This document shows positions 1-10,557 of a DNA stretch of 64,000 bases, piece by piece. How positions within the stretch are numbered: position 1 is the stretch's first letter; every line of letters starts with the position of its first letter. Source of the stretch: Bryopsis sp. KO-2023 (taxonomy: Eukaryota > Chlorophyta > Ulvophyceae > Bryopsidales > Bryopsidaceae); assembly GCA_030272585.1 (NCBI GenBank), contig BSYQ01000004.1, positions 4,340,001 to 4,404,000 on the forward strand, written 5' to 3'. A model generated the notes under the pieces. The model saw only the letters and a list, made by a program, of their open reading frames with translations. It was not told where the DNA came from and searched no databases. A program made the translations under genes and the position numbers.

Positions 1-1736
1 AAGTTACACCTCGTCAGTTCCACTAGGCATCAAAAATTTGATTGGCAATCCTGCTGATCATATGATGATGAAACAGCTCTCAAGGATTAAAGCCAGACTT
101 CGGGATAGATTCACACATTTGTTTGTGAATACTGATTTGCTTATTTCGTGGATCCCGAGACTTGCAAAGACTGGCAGTGGTGGCCCTACTTGGTGACCCA
201 GCGGCCTTCTCAAGTGTAAACAGATTCCTAAAGATTCCTCTGCAGATTTGTTCAGATGGCTCCGATTTGTTGACCTTATGGTAGCCTGACGAAAAAGCAA
301 TTTCCTCACAAGTGAATTCCCCACAACATCGTTCCGATTTTTTCCCTTCAGCTGATCAGAAAAAGTCCATATTTCTCAATATTCATTCTTTCCCCCTGCC
401 GACCCACAGCTTTAAAAAAACAAAAACGACGCCACACGAACGTAATTCCCTCCCGCCCTTCCCACCCCCCCCTTTTCGACTTTTTTGCTATCCATTTTCT
501 GTTCAACTTTCGAGGTTGCTGAAATTCAATCCAGAAAAGGCTACCCATCAGGTGTCATCCTCATCTGCATCGCAGCAACACCGATCATGGCTGAGTCTTC
601 CTCCTCCACTTTGCATCAAACCATGTCTTAATCGAGTAGATCCAGACATTCTCATTCACTGACCCCTAACAACCCCCCCCCCTCCCCCCCTTCCCACTTC
701 CCAACCCCAAAATCTCCGTTACGATAATTTCCCAATCACCTCCCATCATCATCTGCAAAACACAATCGACCATATCTACTCGTGAACGAATATTAAGGTC
801 ACCGGTCATCCTCATCTGCAAGCGAAAAAAACGATGCTGTGGCTTATCTTTTTCACCAAAAAATTTAGCTGCTCTTCCCCATCCCCCTTTCCTTCTATCA
901 GTTACAGATGCACTTTAGAATTACATTGCATCTACATGACTAATACCCACATCTCAATAAATGGAGTGGGACGGGGAGGGGGCTAGACATAATTTTCTTT
1001 CATTTCTGTGTGGCCTGATGGCAAAAGAATTGAGGGGGGGGGGGTTGATTTGTTTCTTTTTTTTGGGGGGGGGGGGGGTTGTCGATTTACCTGAATACAT
1101 GAGATACTCTAGAAGCATCTGGCTCCAGCAGTGATAGAGCGAACGCCCTAACACAGACGCCGTATGCTTGCTCGCAAACCGGACCTTTAAGTTGGGGTTG
1201 GTCGGACTCACACTCAGACGTCTGGAAAGAAATAATCACATCAGAAATCTTGAAAACAATCCGTAAAAACAGCTTTCCCTGGCCAGATTCATAATTTCGC
1301 CATCGGATGTCGCGGTGGTGTGTTAGTATCGGGTGCTCCTACCTCTTCGGCTGGACGGGTGAGAAGGACGATGGTTTTGGTGTGCCCTTGGGCAGACCTT
1401 CAGCCGCCGATTTGGCAAAGTTTGAAGGGGTGTGGTCATAAGCTCCTTTTGGCTGAGTCCTAGATATGGTGCTTGCGACGCGCCACGCCGACCGGGCGAC
1501 GCTCCTGCCCAGCATTCACGGAAATGGCTAAACCCACCCGCCAGAAACGACGAGTTAAATAACACTGTGGCCTTCCGTACATCCTCCGTCGTGCAATGCG
1601 CTCGAGTCGTATGTACGACTGGTGGTGGAACAAGAAGTTCCGAACAACAACCGACGACTTTGCACAACTTTTGTGTGTTTTTTTTTGCGTGACGACTTTA
1701 TCGCAAGCGGGGTGAGGTGAGTGAAAGACAGCGAAC
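1..1736. other. Gene-poor 5' stretch, no gene recognised
   Basis: A plus-strand reading frame open from the window edge to about position 197 could be the tail of an exon, but its product is not recognisable. The rest holds pyrimidine-rich low-complexity DNA (about 400-900) and a G-rich tract near 1036-1080. The segment 1440-1690 is GC-rich and open in several frames on both strands; it probably includes the 5' flank of the gene starting at 1737. No RNA gene or repeat family was identified. Confidence 0.4.
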
Positions 1737-2510
1737 ATGGCCAAGGCGTTGTGGCGTAGCTCGGACGTGTCGGAATGGAGCGAGCATCTGGAAACGTATC
1801 GTGAGCGAGTTCTCGCGCTGAGCGAGCGGCGGGCCGGTCTGAACGACCTGGACGTCTGGTTCTTCGACACCTTCACGCCGGAAGTTCGGTCGCGGGCGCC
1901 TCCACACGTCACTCGTGATGAGTTGGTGAAGGTCGTCGAATGGAAACTCAAAAGGGAAAAGTTCCGACCTAGGCTGTTGGGCTATGCGCGAGCGCTCGGG
2001 GAGGAGGAGGTCGTGGAAGCCACCACCAGGGGATTTGGTCCACTAAGTGGAAAAGAGAGCGGTCCAGAGTCCGATGCTAAAACGGGGGATGACGAGTCCC
2101 CCAGTGCGTGCCCTGAGCGAGACGAGGAAGACTCAGAGGATGAGAGCGTGGGGGATGGGGGAATGGAGGAGAGTCTGGGTTGTTTGTGTGAGCTCAAAGG
2201 CGTCGGCCCTGCCACCGCCAGTGCTCTTCTCTGCGCTCGAGATGACGACTTTCCGTTCATGTCGTACGAAGCGATGGACGCCGCGTTGGGAGAGAAACGA
2301 GATAAGTATACAGTTGAGAGATATGTAGAGTTGGTCGACAAGTTGAAGGAAAAGGCATCGGAATTGACGACCGAGGATAGAAAATGGAGCGCGAAAGACG
2401 TGGAGCTGGCGTTGTATTCTCGTAGGGCGCTGGAGCTTACTTCAGAAAAGAAAAGAGAGGGCTCTGGGGAAGGGGGAAGTCGTCGAAAACGAGGGAGGCC
2501 GTCGAAATGA
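1737..2510 (+). CDS. Conserved HhH-motif protein with C-terminal AT-hook
   Basis: Single-exon gene for a 257-residue protein. Residues about 1-90 contain a conserved block around 'TRDELVKVVEWKLKREKFRP', followed by an acidic low-complexity linker (about 100-145). A helix-hairpin-helix-like motif 'LKGVGPATASALL' lies near residues 155-167, then an 'FMSYEAMDAALG' block and a helical C-terminal half. The last residues, RRKRGRPSK, carry the RGRP core of an AT-hook, which binds the minor groove of AT-rich DNA. From memory, the arrangement matches an uncharacterised family found in plants and fungi, whose function I do not know. HhH plus AT-hook suggests a nuclear DNA-binding protein, but no catalytic residues of a glycosylase are evident. 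The start was chosen as the first ATG of the long frame. Confidence 0.8.
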   Translation: MAKALWRSSDVSEWSEHLETYRERVLALSERRAGLNDLDVWFFDTFTPEVRSRAPPHVTRDELVKVVEWKLKREKFRPRLLGYARALGEEEVVEATTRGFGPLSGKESGPESDAKTGDDESPSACPERDEEDSEDESVGDGGMEESLGCLCELKGVGPATASALLCARDDDFPFMSYEAMDAALGEKRDKYTVERYVELVDKLKEKASELTTEDRKWSAKDVELALYSRRALELTSEKKREGSGEGGSRRKRGRPSK

Positions 2511-3387
2511 CTGGTGAATTCATTTGCAGAGTTGAAAATGAATGTGATGTACGATGGGAGGGGAAAAAAAAACAGTCGGATGACATGTTAGATCCCAGGG
2601 CTCAGTAGATGCATGCACGATTGAACTGTGAGTTGATGAGCTGCATGTTCTGCTGAGTATCAGGTTGGAGTTCCTTGTGTTAGGCTGAACCTCACTGGTT
2701 GGGTGGAGATAAATAGGGACAAGCGTCTGTTTACAGTTGAGGTTTTTCTCCCGCCCCCCCCCCCTGTTTTTTCTCCTTTTTTGTGGGTTTTTTTGGTGTG
2801 AGTTGATTGAACTGGTACTGTGGCACTTTAGGGTGGAACTTTTGACAGGTGGGATCAACGGATGACACGATTGTCCTTAGTACGAAGATTTTTCGCTGAG
2901 TTTGATTGCAGAGTTGTTTGGCAGTTCTCTGTTCGATTCCGATAGTAGATTTGTTTCAATTGGAGGTGTTTCTAAACTTGGGGTGTGCTGGTAATTGTCT
3001 TCTGTAAAATACCTAGCTCTTGTGTCTTGTTTCCTTGGCTGAATCTTTTCAGAAATATGATTCTGGCAGATATAGTGCTGGAACAGATCCAGTTTTAAAA
3101 CTCAAATTTGAAACGATTTTCAAATTAGAATCATTGGGGTGCATGAGCTCCCTCACTTATCCTCACGGACAATTGATATGGAAATTGCTGCTTGAACACC
3201 AGATCCAGAGGTGTAATTACAGACAGGAATAATTTCAAGTGAATATCAAGTTGATCACTTATCAGCATATTCCCAGAGACTGGTGGAATGCCACCTGTAT
3301 GTTTGTTTCAAAACTATCAGTAAAAAAAGCCCAACGAGGTGGGTGCCCGAAAGAAAAATACCCGTTCTAAAATGATGCAGGTAAAAT

Positions 3388-3440
3388 AAAAAGGCAATGG
3401 GGATTCGAACCCCATGGAGCCCTGGTGTACTTGCCTTTTT
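3388..3440 (-). ncRNA. tRNA-like minihelix: acceptor stem plus T-arm only
   Basis: Read on the minus strand, AAAAAGGCAA (3440-3431) pairs perfectly with TTGCCTTTTT (3397-3388). Directly inside the 3' strand is a perfect T-arm: stem TGGGG/CCCCA with the seven-base loop TTCGAAT (3414-3398), which also fits the RNA polymerase III B box. Only 16 bases separate the 5' acceptor strand from the T-arm, so the D-arm and anticodon arm are absent. The T-run after the 3' strand could terminate Pol III transcription. It cannot be a working elongator tRNA. It may be a deleted tRNA pseudogene, a tRNA-derived short repeat, or a small tRNA-like RNA. Confidence 0.5.
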
Positions 3441-3798
3441 TCTTTTAGAGAAGAAAACCCGAAGGAAAAAAAACTCATGTATCGCCCCCACAAACCATTC
3501 AAAACTTGCCCACATATTTTTTTTTGAAATTTTGCCCACATATTTTTTTTTCTTTATTACTTTTAGATACTAAATTTCTGTTCCCTGGGATTTTTTTTCT
3601 TGGAATGTTTTTTTTCTCCTACAACAATCGAAGATTTTTCTTCCACCCAGCCCCCCTCCCAAAAAAATAAACGAAATCGATAAAAAAATATTGATCATAA
3701 TTGTTTTTTCTCACCATTTTTTCTTTTTCTTTATCTTTTCTTATATCTTTTTCTTTGTCATTCCCTTCGACGTGGCGGCGATCCATGCTTCTCACCAT

Positions 3799-3820
3799 TG
3801 TGTGTGTGTGTGTGTGTGTT
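3799..3820. repeat. (TG)n microsatellite
   Basis: Short uninterrupted GT/TG dinucleotide run in a T-rich stretch. It creates runs of Val/Cys codons in spurious frames. Confidence 0.8.
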
Positions 3821-4646
3821 CATTCCTGTGGAATGACCCCCCTGATGTCGGTTTGGCGATCGAGATTACAAGGGAAACTTAGGTTGTGCCAGCCAGGTGT
3901 GAGTGTGTTTGAAGAAGAAACGACCAGCTCGCTCAGCCGAAATTTGGATCATCAAGACAGAGTGAGTATTTTGTTGAACTCTTTGACTCCGTTTCAAAGA
4001 AAGACTGCAGAAGCTGAGGCAGGTCGAGGGCTGCTTCTGGAGGGATGGTGCTCTTTGTTGTGTGAAAATGAAAATGTGGAGAGGGGGATTACCCCCGCCG
4101 AATTGTAATTCTAGTCGCGACGATCCACTCTAAGGACCCGGTCAGAATTCTTCTCCACGATCCATGCGAAAACCAATTCGATATGTAGCTTGCTTCGAAA
4201 ACCCAAGACCTCTGAAACGCCCAGCGGTGGAAAATTAGATCCCGTTCCAGTCAGTGCACAAAGAAAATTTCCAATGGCACTGAGCTGAAGATCTCTTTGG
4301 TCTAGTTCCTTTGTGTAAAAAAAATTAGCTATAGTGTATAGTGGGTTTCAGGGGACAGCTCGCATTGAGGAATCCCTCCACTTTCAAACTCCCGCTAATC
4401 GATTATTGTCGGACACGGCATGGCGGACGTACTTCTCTTTCGCCAGGTCCAGCATCAACCCCTGCAATTCTGGATCAAGCGGGGTGGGGATGGGAGCAAG
4501 ACTTATCACGGCTCGGAAATTCTGGGGCCGCCTAAACAACAAAAGCGAAAATGCTACCGCAGCCTCAGTGGTGGTGTTTGAACTATGTGGATTGGGAAGA
4601 TGCGATTACAACACTGAGCGTTTGAGAAGAGATGTGATGAAACATC

Positions 4647-6104
4647 ATGAAACGTTCCCAAAAGACTGAAAACATAGAGCCACCATGCCATCCCCTCCAC
4701 TCTCAGCCAACATCCCCCCGACCAGCACGGACCAGACGGGCCCCCAAGTCGTTCGTTTTGCAGACAGCGACAATGAACCAATCACTGGGTCGAATACCCG
4801 CCCGGACTTCGGTTGAAGCAATCGTGGAAACCACACAGGAAGCATACGCAGCTGACCAAGTCACATATCGACGACGGTTACGGGAAAACATCAAGTTTTT
4901 CACGGAGAAAGACTTGCGCTGGATTTGTATGTCGCGGTGTATCCCGGGCATCTCGCAGGCCCTTCAAACAAACAATTCAAAGGGCGCCCAGGAGCTTATT
5001 CTATCCTGGTGTGATTCTTTCGCGGAGTTCGACCGCCAGGTTGTTGAAAATGCTCAAAAGGCACGAAGTGACGCCTCCACAACACAATCTGACGACCACT
5101 CTGTTCATGAGACTCTCCGCCAGGTCTTGGAGAAGCAAGCAAATCAGGAGTATCGTCTACATAACCAAGAAAAGCTAGCTTCAGAACAGAGGTCAGAACT
5201 GGCGGAGCTCACATCGGCAATCAAAAGCTTGACGACTGTGGTGACGACATTGGTGGGAAATCAGTCCCAGCAAGACCCTGCTCAGGAAAACAAGACAACC
5301 GCCTCTAATGTCCCCACAAAACAAATCCTACAGCCTGTGCATGGCCCAAACTCGTTACGCCCTTCGAGATCGATCTCCCCGACTCTTGGCGCGCGCAACA
5401 GTTCACCCACAAGGGACCAAGTACAGGAGAAAAAAGCACACCAACGATCTGCTTTGGCTGCAAGCAGATGGCAACAGAGGGATGATTCTCGCTCTGTCAA
5501 AGTCTCCCCCTTCAGCTCGTCCCACGTAAAAAGGGGTGTTTCTAACGGCGCCATGGGACGGATGGTTAATCTGTATCTCCAACACAGGTGGAACACTGAT
5601 CAGCGATTGGTCGAAGCAGTCCGCTCCGATTCCCAAGGCATATTCTATGTCCAGTTTTTCCCGTCTTTCTGGCCAAAGGTGGATGCACACTTCGGCATAT
5701 CCTCACGCTACTGGGCGACGGACACATTCGTCGGGAAAGAAATCATTCTGGGGAAGCATGACAGATGGGTGGTGGGCACATCGATATCCCACAGAAAAAC
5801 TGTTCCAGGATGCATGGGATTTGTCGTCAATGGTGTCCCTCATGAGTTTTTGGAGGCTGAGTTTGTGGACGATTTCATCGACAGCAACGCCACCCAGTTA
5901 CAGATGACAGTGGATGAACTCCAACAGAGCATCAACACAATTTCACGGTTGGATAGGAAGACGCGGTCGAAAAGCGGCCAGGTCAAATGGATTCCATCTA
6001 CAACGATCCTTTTCTTTGCGACGCCTCCTTTGGCGGCAAAGCTTGCGGAACTGACTCAAATTGTATTGTTATATGAACCTCACTCGATATTCAAATATGA
6101 TTGA
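4647..6104 (+). CDS. Long ORF, possible retroelement ORF1/Gag-like protein
   Basis: An uninterrupted 485-codon frame, unusual here because nearly all other genes are cut by introns. The N-terminal third is polar. Residues about 150-200 look like a coiled coil (KQANQEYRLHNQEKLASEQR region), followed by a Ser/Thr/Gln-rich linker and a folded C-terminal domain. The C-terminal block ends '...STTILFFATPPLAAKLAELT...', which resembles the RRM-like domain placed before the zinc knuckle in LINE-type ORF1/Gag proteins ('position-specific F.TP..A..L' pattern). No CCHC knuckle and no reverse transcriptase frame follow, so if it is a retroelement it is truncated. A host gene of unknown function remains possible. 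The ATG at 4647 is the first in frame; 4782 is an alternative. Confidence 0.35.
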   Translation: MKRSQKTENIEPPCHPLHSQPTSPRPARTRRAPKSFVLQTATMNQSLGRIPARTSVEAIVETTQEAYAADQVTYRRRLRENIKFFTEKDLRWICMSRCIPGISQALQTNNSKGAQELILSWCDSFAEFDRQVVENAQKARSDASTTQSDDHSVHETLRQVLEKQANQEYRLHNQEKLASEQRSELAELTSAIKSLTTVVTTLVGNQSQQDPAQENKTTASNVPTKQILQPVHGPNSLRPSRSISPTLGARNSSPTRDQVQEKKAHQRSALAASRWQQRDDSRSVKVSPFSSSHVKRGVSNGAMGRMVNLYLQHRWNTDQRLVEAVRSDSQGIFYVQFFPSFWPKVDAHFGISSRYWATDTFVGKEIILGKHDRWVVGTSISHRKTVPGCMGFVVNGVPHEFLEAEFVDDFIDSNATQLQMTVDELQQSINTISRLDRKTRSKSGQVKWIPSTTILFFATPPLAAKLAELTQIVLLYEPHSIFKYD

Positions 6105-6209
6105 AAGTGGGAGGTCTGAGCTCAGGGGAAAATTGCCCCGCTGTTTGTTGGCACAAACTTTGGACTTTGTTGATTTTGGCATTAAAAAAACAAGCCTAGG
6201 GTGCACTTG

Positions 6210-6776
6210 TGAAACTTCAACATGGGGAGGGGAGCTGGGCATCATTGCAGACCAGCGCAAACGTGTCTTGGTCCAGCGAATTTCGAACGGGAATTGAAAA
6301 AATAACCTCTCTGAATATGGAATCATATTGGTGGTTAAGAGATCAGATCAGTAGTGTGATTAGCCACCCTTGGTCTTGTTCATTCGTTATTCTGCGTATC
6401 AACGCCACCAGAGGAATTGCTGGAACTCGGTTTCTCGGGATATTTCGTGAGTATCATCATGAAACCATACAGAGTTGGAGGGAAGTGGATAAGCCAACTG
6501 GGAGCTCCGGTGAATCAAACGCAGAATGGGGGCTGTTTCATGAGAATGTGGCAGGTGCTGTGAAGGACCTTGAGGTATTGGAGGGTGATGAAAGGGAATG
6601 GATTGAAAAGCATGTTCTTCCCTTGCTTTCCAAGTTGTGTATCGAAATATCCAAGGAGGCTTGCAATCATTGGGGATGCAGCCCACTCCACTAGCCCTAT
6701 CCATGATGTTGGAGCCAACATGGCAGTCCAGGATGGGGATGAACTTGCTAGCGCTCTGAAAGCATGCGATGACTAA
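6210..6776 (+). pseudogene. Fragment of FAD-dependent (PHBH-fold) monooxygenase
   Basis: The plus-strand frame ending at 6774 contains 'RRLAIIGDAAHSTSP' followed by 'GANMAVQDGDELASAL'. This is the GD-motif region of flavoprotein hydroxylases (salicylate hydroxylase/zeaxanthin epoxidase-like fold), which contacts FAD ribityl and phosphate. Upstream, a different frame (6209-6694) ends in a stop just past the same DNA, so the conserved block needs a frame change or an intron to join anything before it. I could not find the N-terminal GxGxxG dinucleotide-binding motif within the preceding 2 kb, and a stop follows the GD block closely. Most likely a decayed or fragmentary gene; a multi-exon gene with unrecognised borders is the alternative. 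Confidence 0.45.
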
Positions 6777-9294
6777 AATCAAGAAGGGGTTCAGAAATTG
6801 CAAAATTCGATACGGTTGCATCGCAACAACAAGAAAGAGATTCAAAAAAGCAAACCCACACAACTCTGCCGTCTTCGAAACCTGCACAAGAGAAAATTGC
6901 AGGTTGGACCGAGTGTTTTCTTGCCTCAATATGATTTTTGACCACAATACCTGGTGGAGGTTTAGATGAAATCGAGCATATCACTTTGTGAAAATAAAAG
7001 GAAGTCCATTTGCATTCCAATCTCAGACCAATCTGACAGCAAAAAAGTGAACAGTAGCAAATATATGGCATTTTTTCTTCATTTTCTCTCAGATTCAAGG
7101 AATAAGGGTTCCCCAAAAACATCTGAAGCAAAACAACCATCGGCCACAGATCCCCTCTTCCAATTTTCTCTGAATATACAATTTTGGTTGATCCATGGAT
7201 CGACGCATTTGCTATCGAAGTGCTGTCCTCTTCCTAAAAAGTACTTGTGGCTTTGCCCGAAAAGCTTTGACACAGAATCTCTTCCTTGCTGACCTTCAGA
7301 TAGTGGGTTCAGTTTCAAATATATATATACGTATATATTTATATAAAATGGCCAGATCATCAAGATCCCTTTCAACTGGGAAAGATATCAGCAACATTCA
7401 ATCACCATCCGGGCAGCCGAGCCAATTTCTTTGGATGAGATCCACCCCAACGATCCAATTTCCATTCAACCCATTAATATTTGGGATTTTTGAGACAATT
7501 ACACATATTATCCCTTTTTTGGGAGGGGGGAAACAAATCACAACGCATCAAGGTAGAAATCAAATCCAGGATTTCCACACTCGCGCCCAGAATTGAAGAG
7601 GTCCAAGCTTGATAGCTTGGCTTCTTCTTCCCAGCTTTGGGGGGGATTGTGGCTTTCAACAACACAACTGAAGGAAAAAAGAGTCATATGCAAAAAACAA
7701 GAAAGCTTTTGTTTGCGACGTGCAACAGTACTACTGGTGCAACCGAATAATTGAATCTTGGTGATGACGTTCAGAGCGGAAGCAAGCAGAGAGAGTTTCA
7801 ACATAATCTTCCAAATTTGGGGGAGTCTCCAAAGAAACAATTCACTTTCGGATTCACAGCCCAGAGTGTTGTTGCATGTTTCGTGCAGGTGGACGCTGTT
7901 TTAATAGAAACAATGGAGTATATGTCCATATATTTTGTATTCCTCTTTTTTCTTGGCAGCCTTAACCTTCTTCATCTTTCTTTGAAAAAATCTGCTCCCA
8001 TTATATTTTGGGAAGAAAAGAACAGTCCCTCTTTTGATTCTAGCCCTTACAATTCATCCCACAGCTCTCCAGATATGAATTCGAATTGCTGCATGGGTGG
8101 CAGCGCACCTTCGTATCCACTTTGTAACAAGAAATATGGACCGACTGAAGCCGCCATTTCGACATTGTTTCAGTAGTGGGAGATGTGTGGCTTAGACTTG
8201 GAGTCAACAATCTTGAACCATCATAGGAAAGGAAATTGCCAGCAATACCTCGATGGCCAGCTATTAAAGCATGGAAACGATTGACACAGTACCTCCGTTC
8301 AAGTTTGCAAGTGCACATCGAGCTCTGTATACAAACCTTCTTGGCCGAGCGAGTGTGCAAGGATGGGGAAGGGTGGGTAGTGAAAAAAAAAGAAGATATA
8401 TCTTCATACGCGCCGAAGAACGAAGATCGATAGTGAATTCGAAACAAAAAGAAATAAGAAATGGTCAATTGACTGTATCGTGCAACACACTGACGCAGGC
8501 GTAGCAGCCAGTCGCCAAGACGACTCCGTGAAGAAGCATATCGAACGGATTCGCAAAGCGCGGAACTTGGAGAACTGGCCTTTGACTGCAAAATCGAAGG
8601 TACCAGAGCGTTCACAGAGGCGTGAAGAAGAAATTGATTGGCTTACATTGAGCTTTCAGGTCTTGGCATCGTCGTTGTCCAAAAAACAATAAGGCGAATA
8701 TCGTTTGCTCAATACTGGGCGCTCCAATGATCATAGCAATAACAGCAGCAATAATAATATCTTTGCGCTTGCGGCAATGATCAAAGACTGCCTTCCATCT
8801 TTCACGTTGCTGGTCTTATTTCGTTTGAAGCATACTTTCTGAGGGAATGCTTGTATAATAACTTGCTTGACTGCGATGTCTTAGCTAAGGTGAGTAAAGC
8901 AAATAGGACTTCTCCAGACGAACATAAAAACTGGACGAACTCAAGGCCAAAAGAAGAGGATGGAACCGTCGAAAAGAGTGAAGGAGCGAAGGTATTGGAG
9001 CACCTCTTGTGTTTTAGCAGAAACGCCTCAAAAGAGATAAGTAGTCACATATCCCTGATGCAATCTATACCAACAGTGAACAGCCGAGGGTCAATTTTGT
9101 ACGCTCAAGGGCATTCTTGCTTCACAACCAAAACCCAATATAATTAATTATATTATTGCTACATACCCCAGATCTGTACAGTCAATTTTCTTTGAATCGA
9201 ATCAGAAGCCTTCGAATTCGAAGGCTTCTGAAAATTCGAATTTTCAAATTGGTCGATCTCAGAAGCGAGAGATTTAATCACTTGGAGTGCTTGC
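6777..9294. other. Long stretch without a recognisable gene
   Basis: AT-rich DNA with short open frames on both strands and no protein motif that I recognise. It could hold remnants of the monooxygenase gene or of mobile elements. A small inverted repeat (CCTTCGAATTCGAAGG core near 9210-9230) and an adjacent AATTCGAATTTTC repeat lie upstream of the small membrane protein gene. Confidence 0.35.
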
Positions 9295-9507
9295 GTGCGA
9301 AAGGTGCCAAAGGCAAGAAACAGAGGCATGCGTGTACTCCTTGGAATAATAAATTTGTTCTTCTTCGGATGGGGAACCATGCTCTCGGGACTCGGCAATC
9401 GAAGTGTCGGCGAGATTCTGGTCGGACTTCTTCAATTCGTTATCCCTTTCGTGGGTTGGTTTTGGAGCATCGTCTGGGGTGGCCTGATGATTTGCGGAAA
9501 GTACTGA
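9295..9507 (+). CDS. Small SPEC3/Stum-like membrane protein
   Basis: Seventy codons with no intron visible. After a basic N-terminus (MRKVPKARNRG) come two hydrophobic segments, residues about 12-27 and about 37-65. The sequence pattern 'NLFFFGWGTMLSG' ... 'LVGLLQFVIPFVGWFWSIVWG' resembles the SPEC3/Stum family, where a Gly-Thr-rich first helix is followed by 'LLQ...GWxWSIxWG'. Stum in animals acts in mechanosensory neurons, while functions in protists are unknown; here I infer only a small integral membrane protein. The second Met (codon 12) is an alternative start. An upstream exon cannot be excluded. Confidence 0.6.
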   Translation: MRKVPKARNRGMRVLLGIINLFFFGWGTMLSGLGNRSVGEILVGLLQFVIPFVGWFWSIVWGGLMICGKY

Positions 9508-10557
9508 ATCTCATTCATGCAACCATCAAACTGCAGATGCACACATATGGTATGTTTATTTGAGCTTGGAATTTAGGAAAACAAATAAAACTTAACTCAG
9601 GGTACATCAATTGCCAACCGTTTTCGCTGAGGTTTCAAGACAACCTGCCAACATATTTGGTTTTTCGAAACCAAGGTTTTGATTCTTTTGCTTTCTGAAG
9701 GAACTTGAATTAATTGGTAGTCAGTCATGGGGCCAACCAACAGCCCAATGATTGGGGGGGTAACTCTTGCAGGAAAACACTGTGGATATGTGGCTCTGCA
9801 ATGAGATGCAATCGAAGACGGTGGATCAACTTTTTCGTCTCGATGAGGTGAAACCTGTGTTTGTTTTGGACGATTTTTTCTCTTTCAGGGAAAGGCAATT
9901 CGATTGGAGGACTTGGCTGATTCCACAACGCAGCGAACGTAAACTGAGCAAACAAACATCCGTGTGGATTTCTTCAGGAAGTCCGCTCGAAATCGTTTGT
10001 GGAAAGAGCTCGCTTCAGATACTGGAGGGGGTGATTTTCTGACCTGGCGCTTCAAAATGGAGCAATTTGGGAGGGTGGATTGCCAAGTCGGACGGAAGAC
10101 CACATCCAACAAAACGAGGCAACAGCCAACAAAGTTTCCCGAGGGAAAGATCATGTCTCGCACCGCTTTGTGTTCGATTCGGCTTTGCTCGCAGCCGAGA
10201 TTCGATCGTCCCCAGCTATTGACACGAAATCGGCGACGAGCGAAAGGTCGGCGGCTGGTTATCGAATAAACGTGCCTGGCGCCACCATCATATATTTTTT
10301 CCCTCAAAAAAAACAAAATAATAATAGAAATAGTAAGTTAATTCATTTCTTTATCAGCTTCACCTCCCCATACAGTTTGCCCCCCTTCGATTGGTGCACC
10401 CCTTCCTGCCCAGTTTCCTGAACTAGATAGGCATGGATGTTGAATTTTATCGATTTCCATGCCGATAAATGCTTACTGAAATCGAAAGGCAAACCTCATA
10501 TCCACGATGAGAGGAGCCGACAGACATGGGGTCAATGATGGGTTGCCATTGCTACAG
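9508..10557. other. Interval before the SET-domain exons
   Basis: No confident gene. The 5' exon of the SET-domain gene must lie here but could not be identified. A segment at about 9960-10270 is GC-richer than its flanks and open in plus-strand frames; its product is unrecognised. Confidence 0.3.

Larger units (their letters stand above)
2511..4646. other. Intergenic, mostly low complexity
   Basis: No confident gene. It contains the tRNA-like hairpin at 3388-3440, T-rich tracts (3520-3770), a short TG repeat near 3799-3820, and a plus-strand open stretch (about 3820-4108) that could be an exon of unknown type. Its product has no motif that I recognise. Confidence 0.4.

Noticed and set aside
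1460..1951. Minus-strand frame over the start of the 1737 gene
   Set aside because: Antisense shadow; the plus-strand protein is the conserved one.
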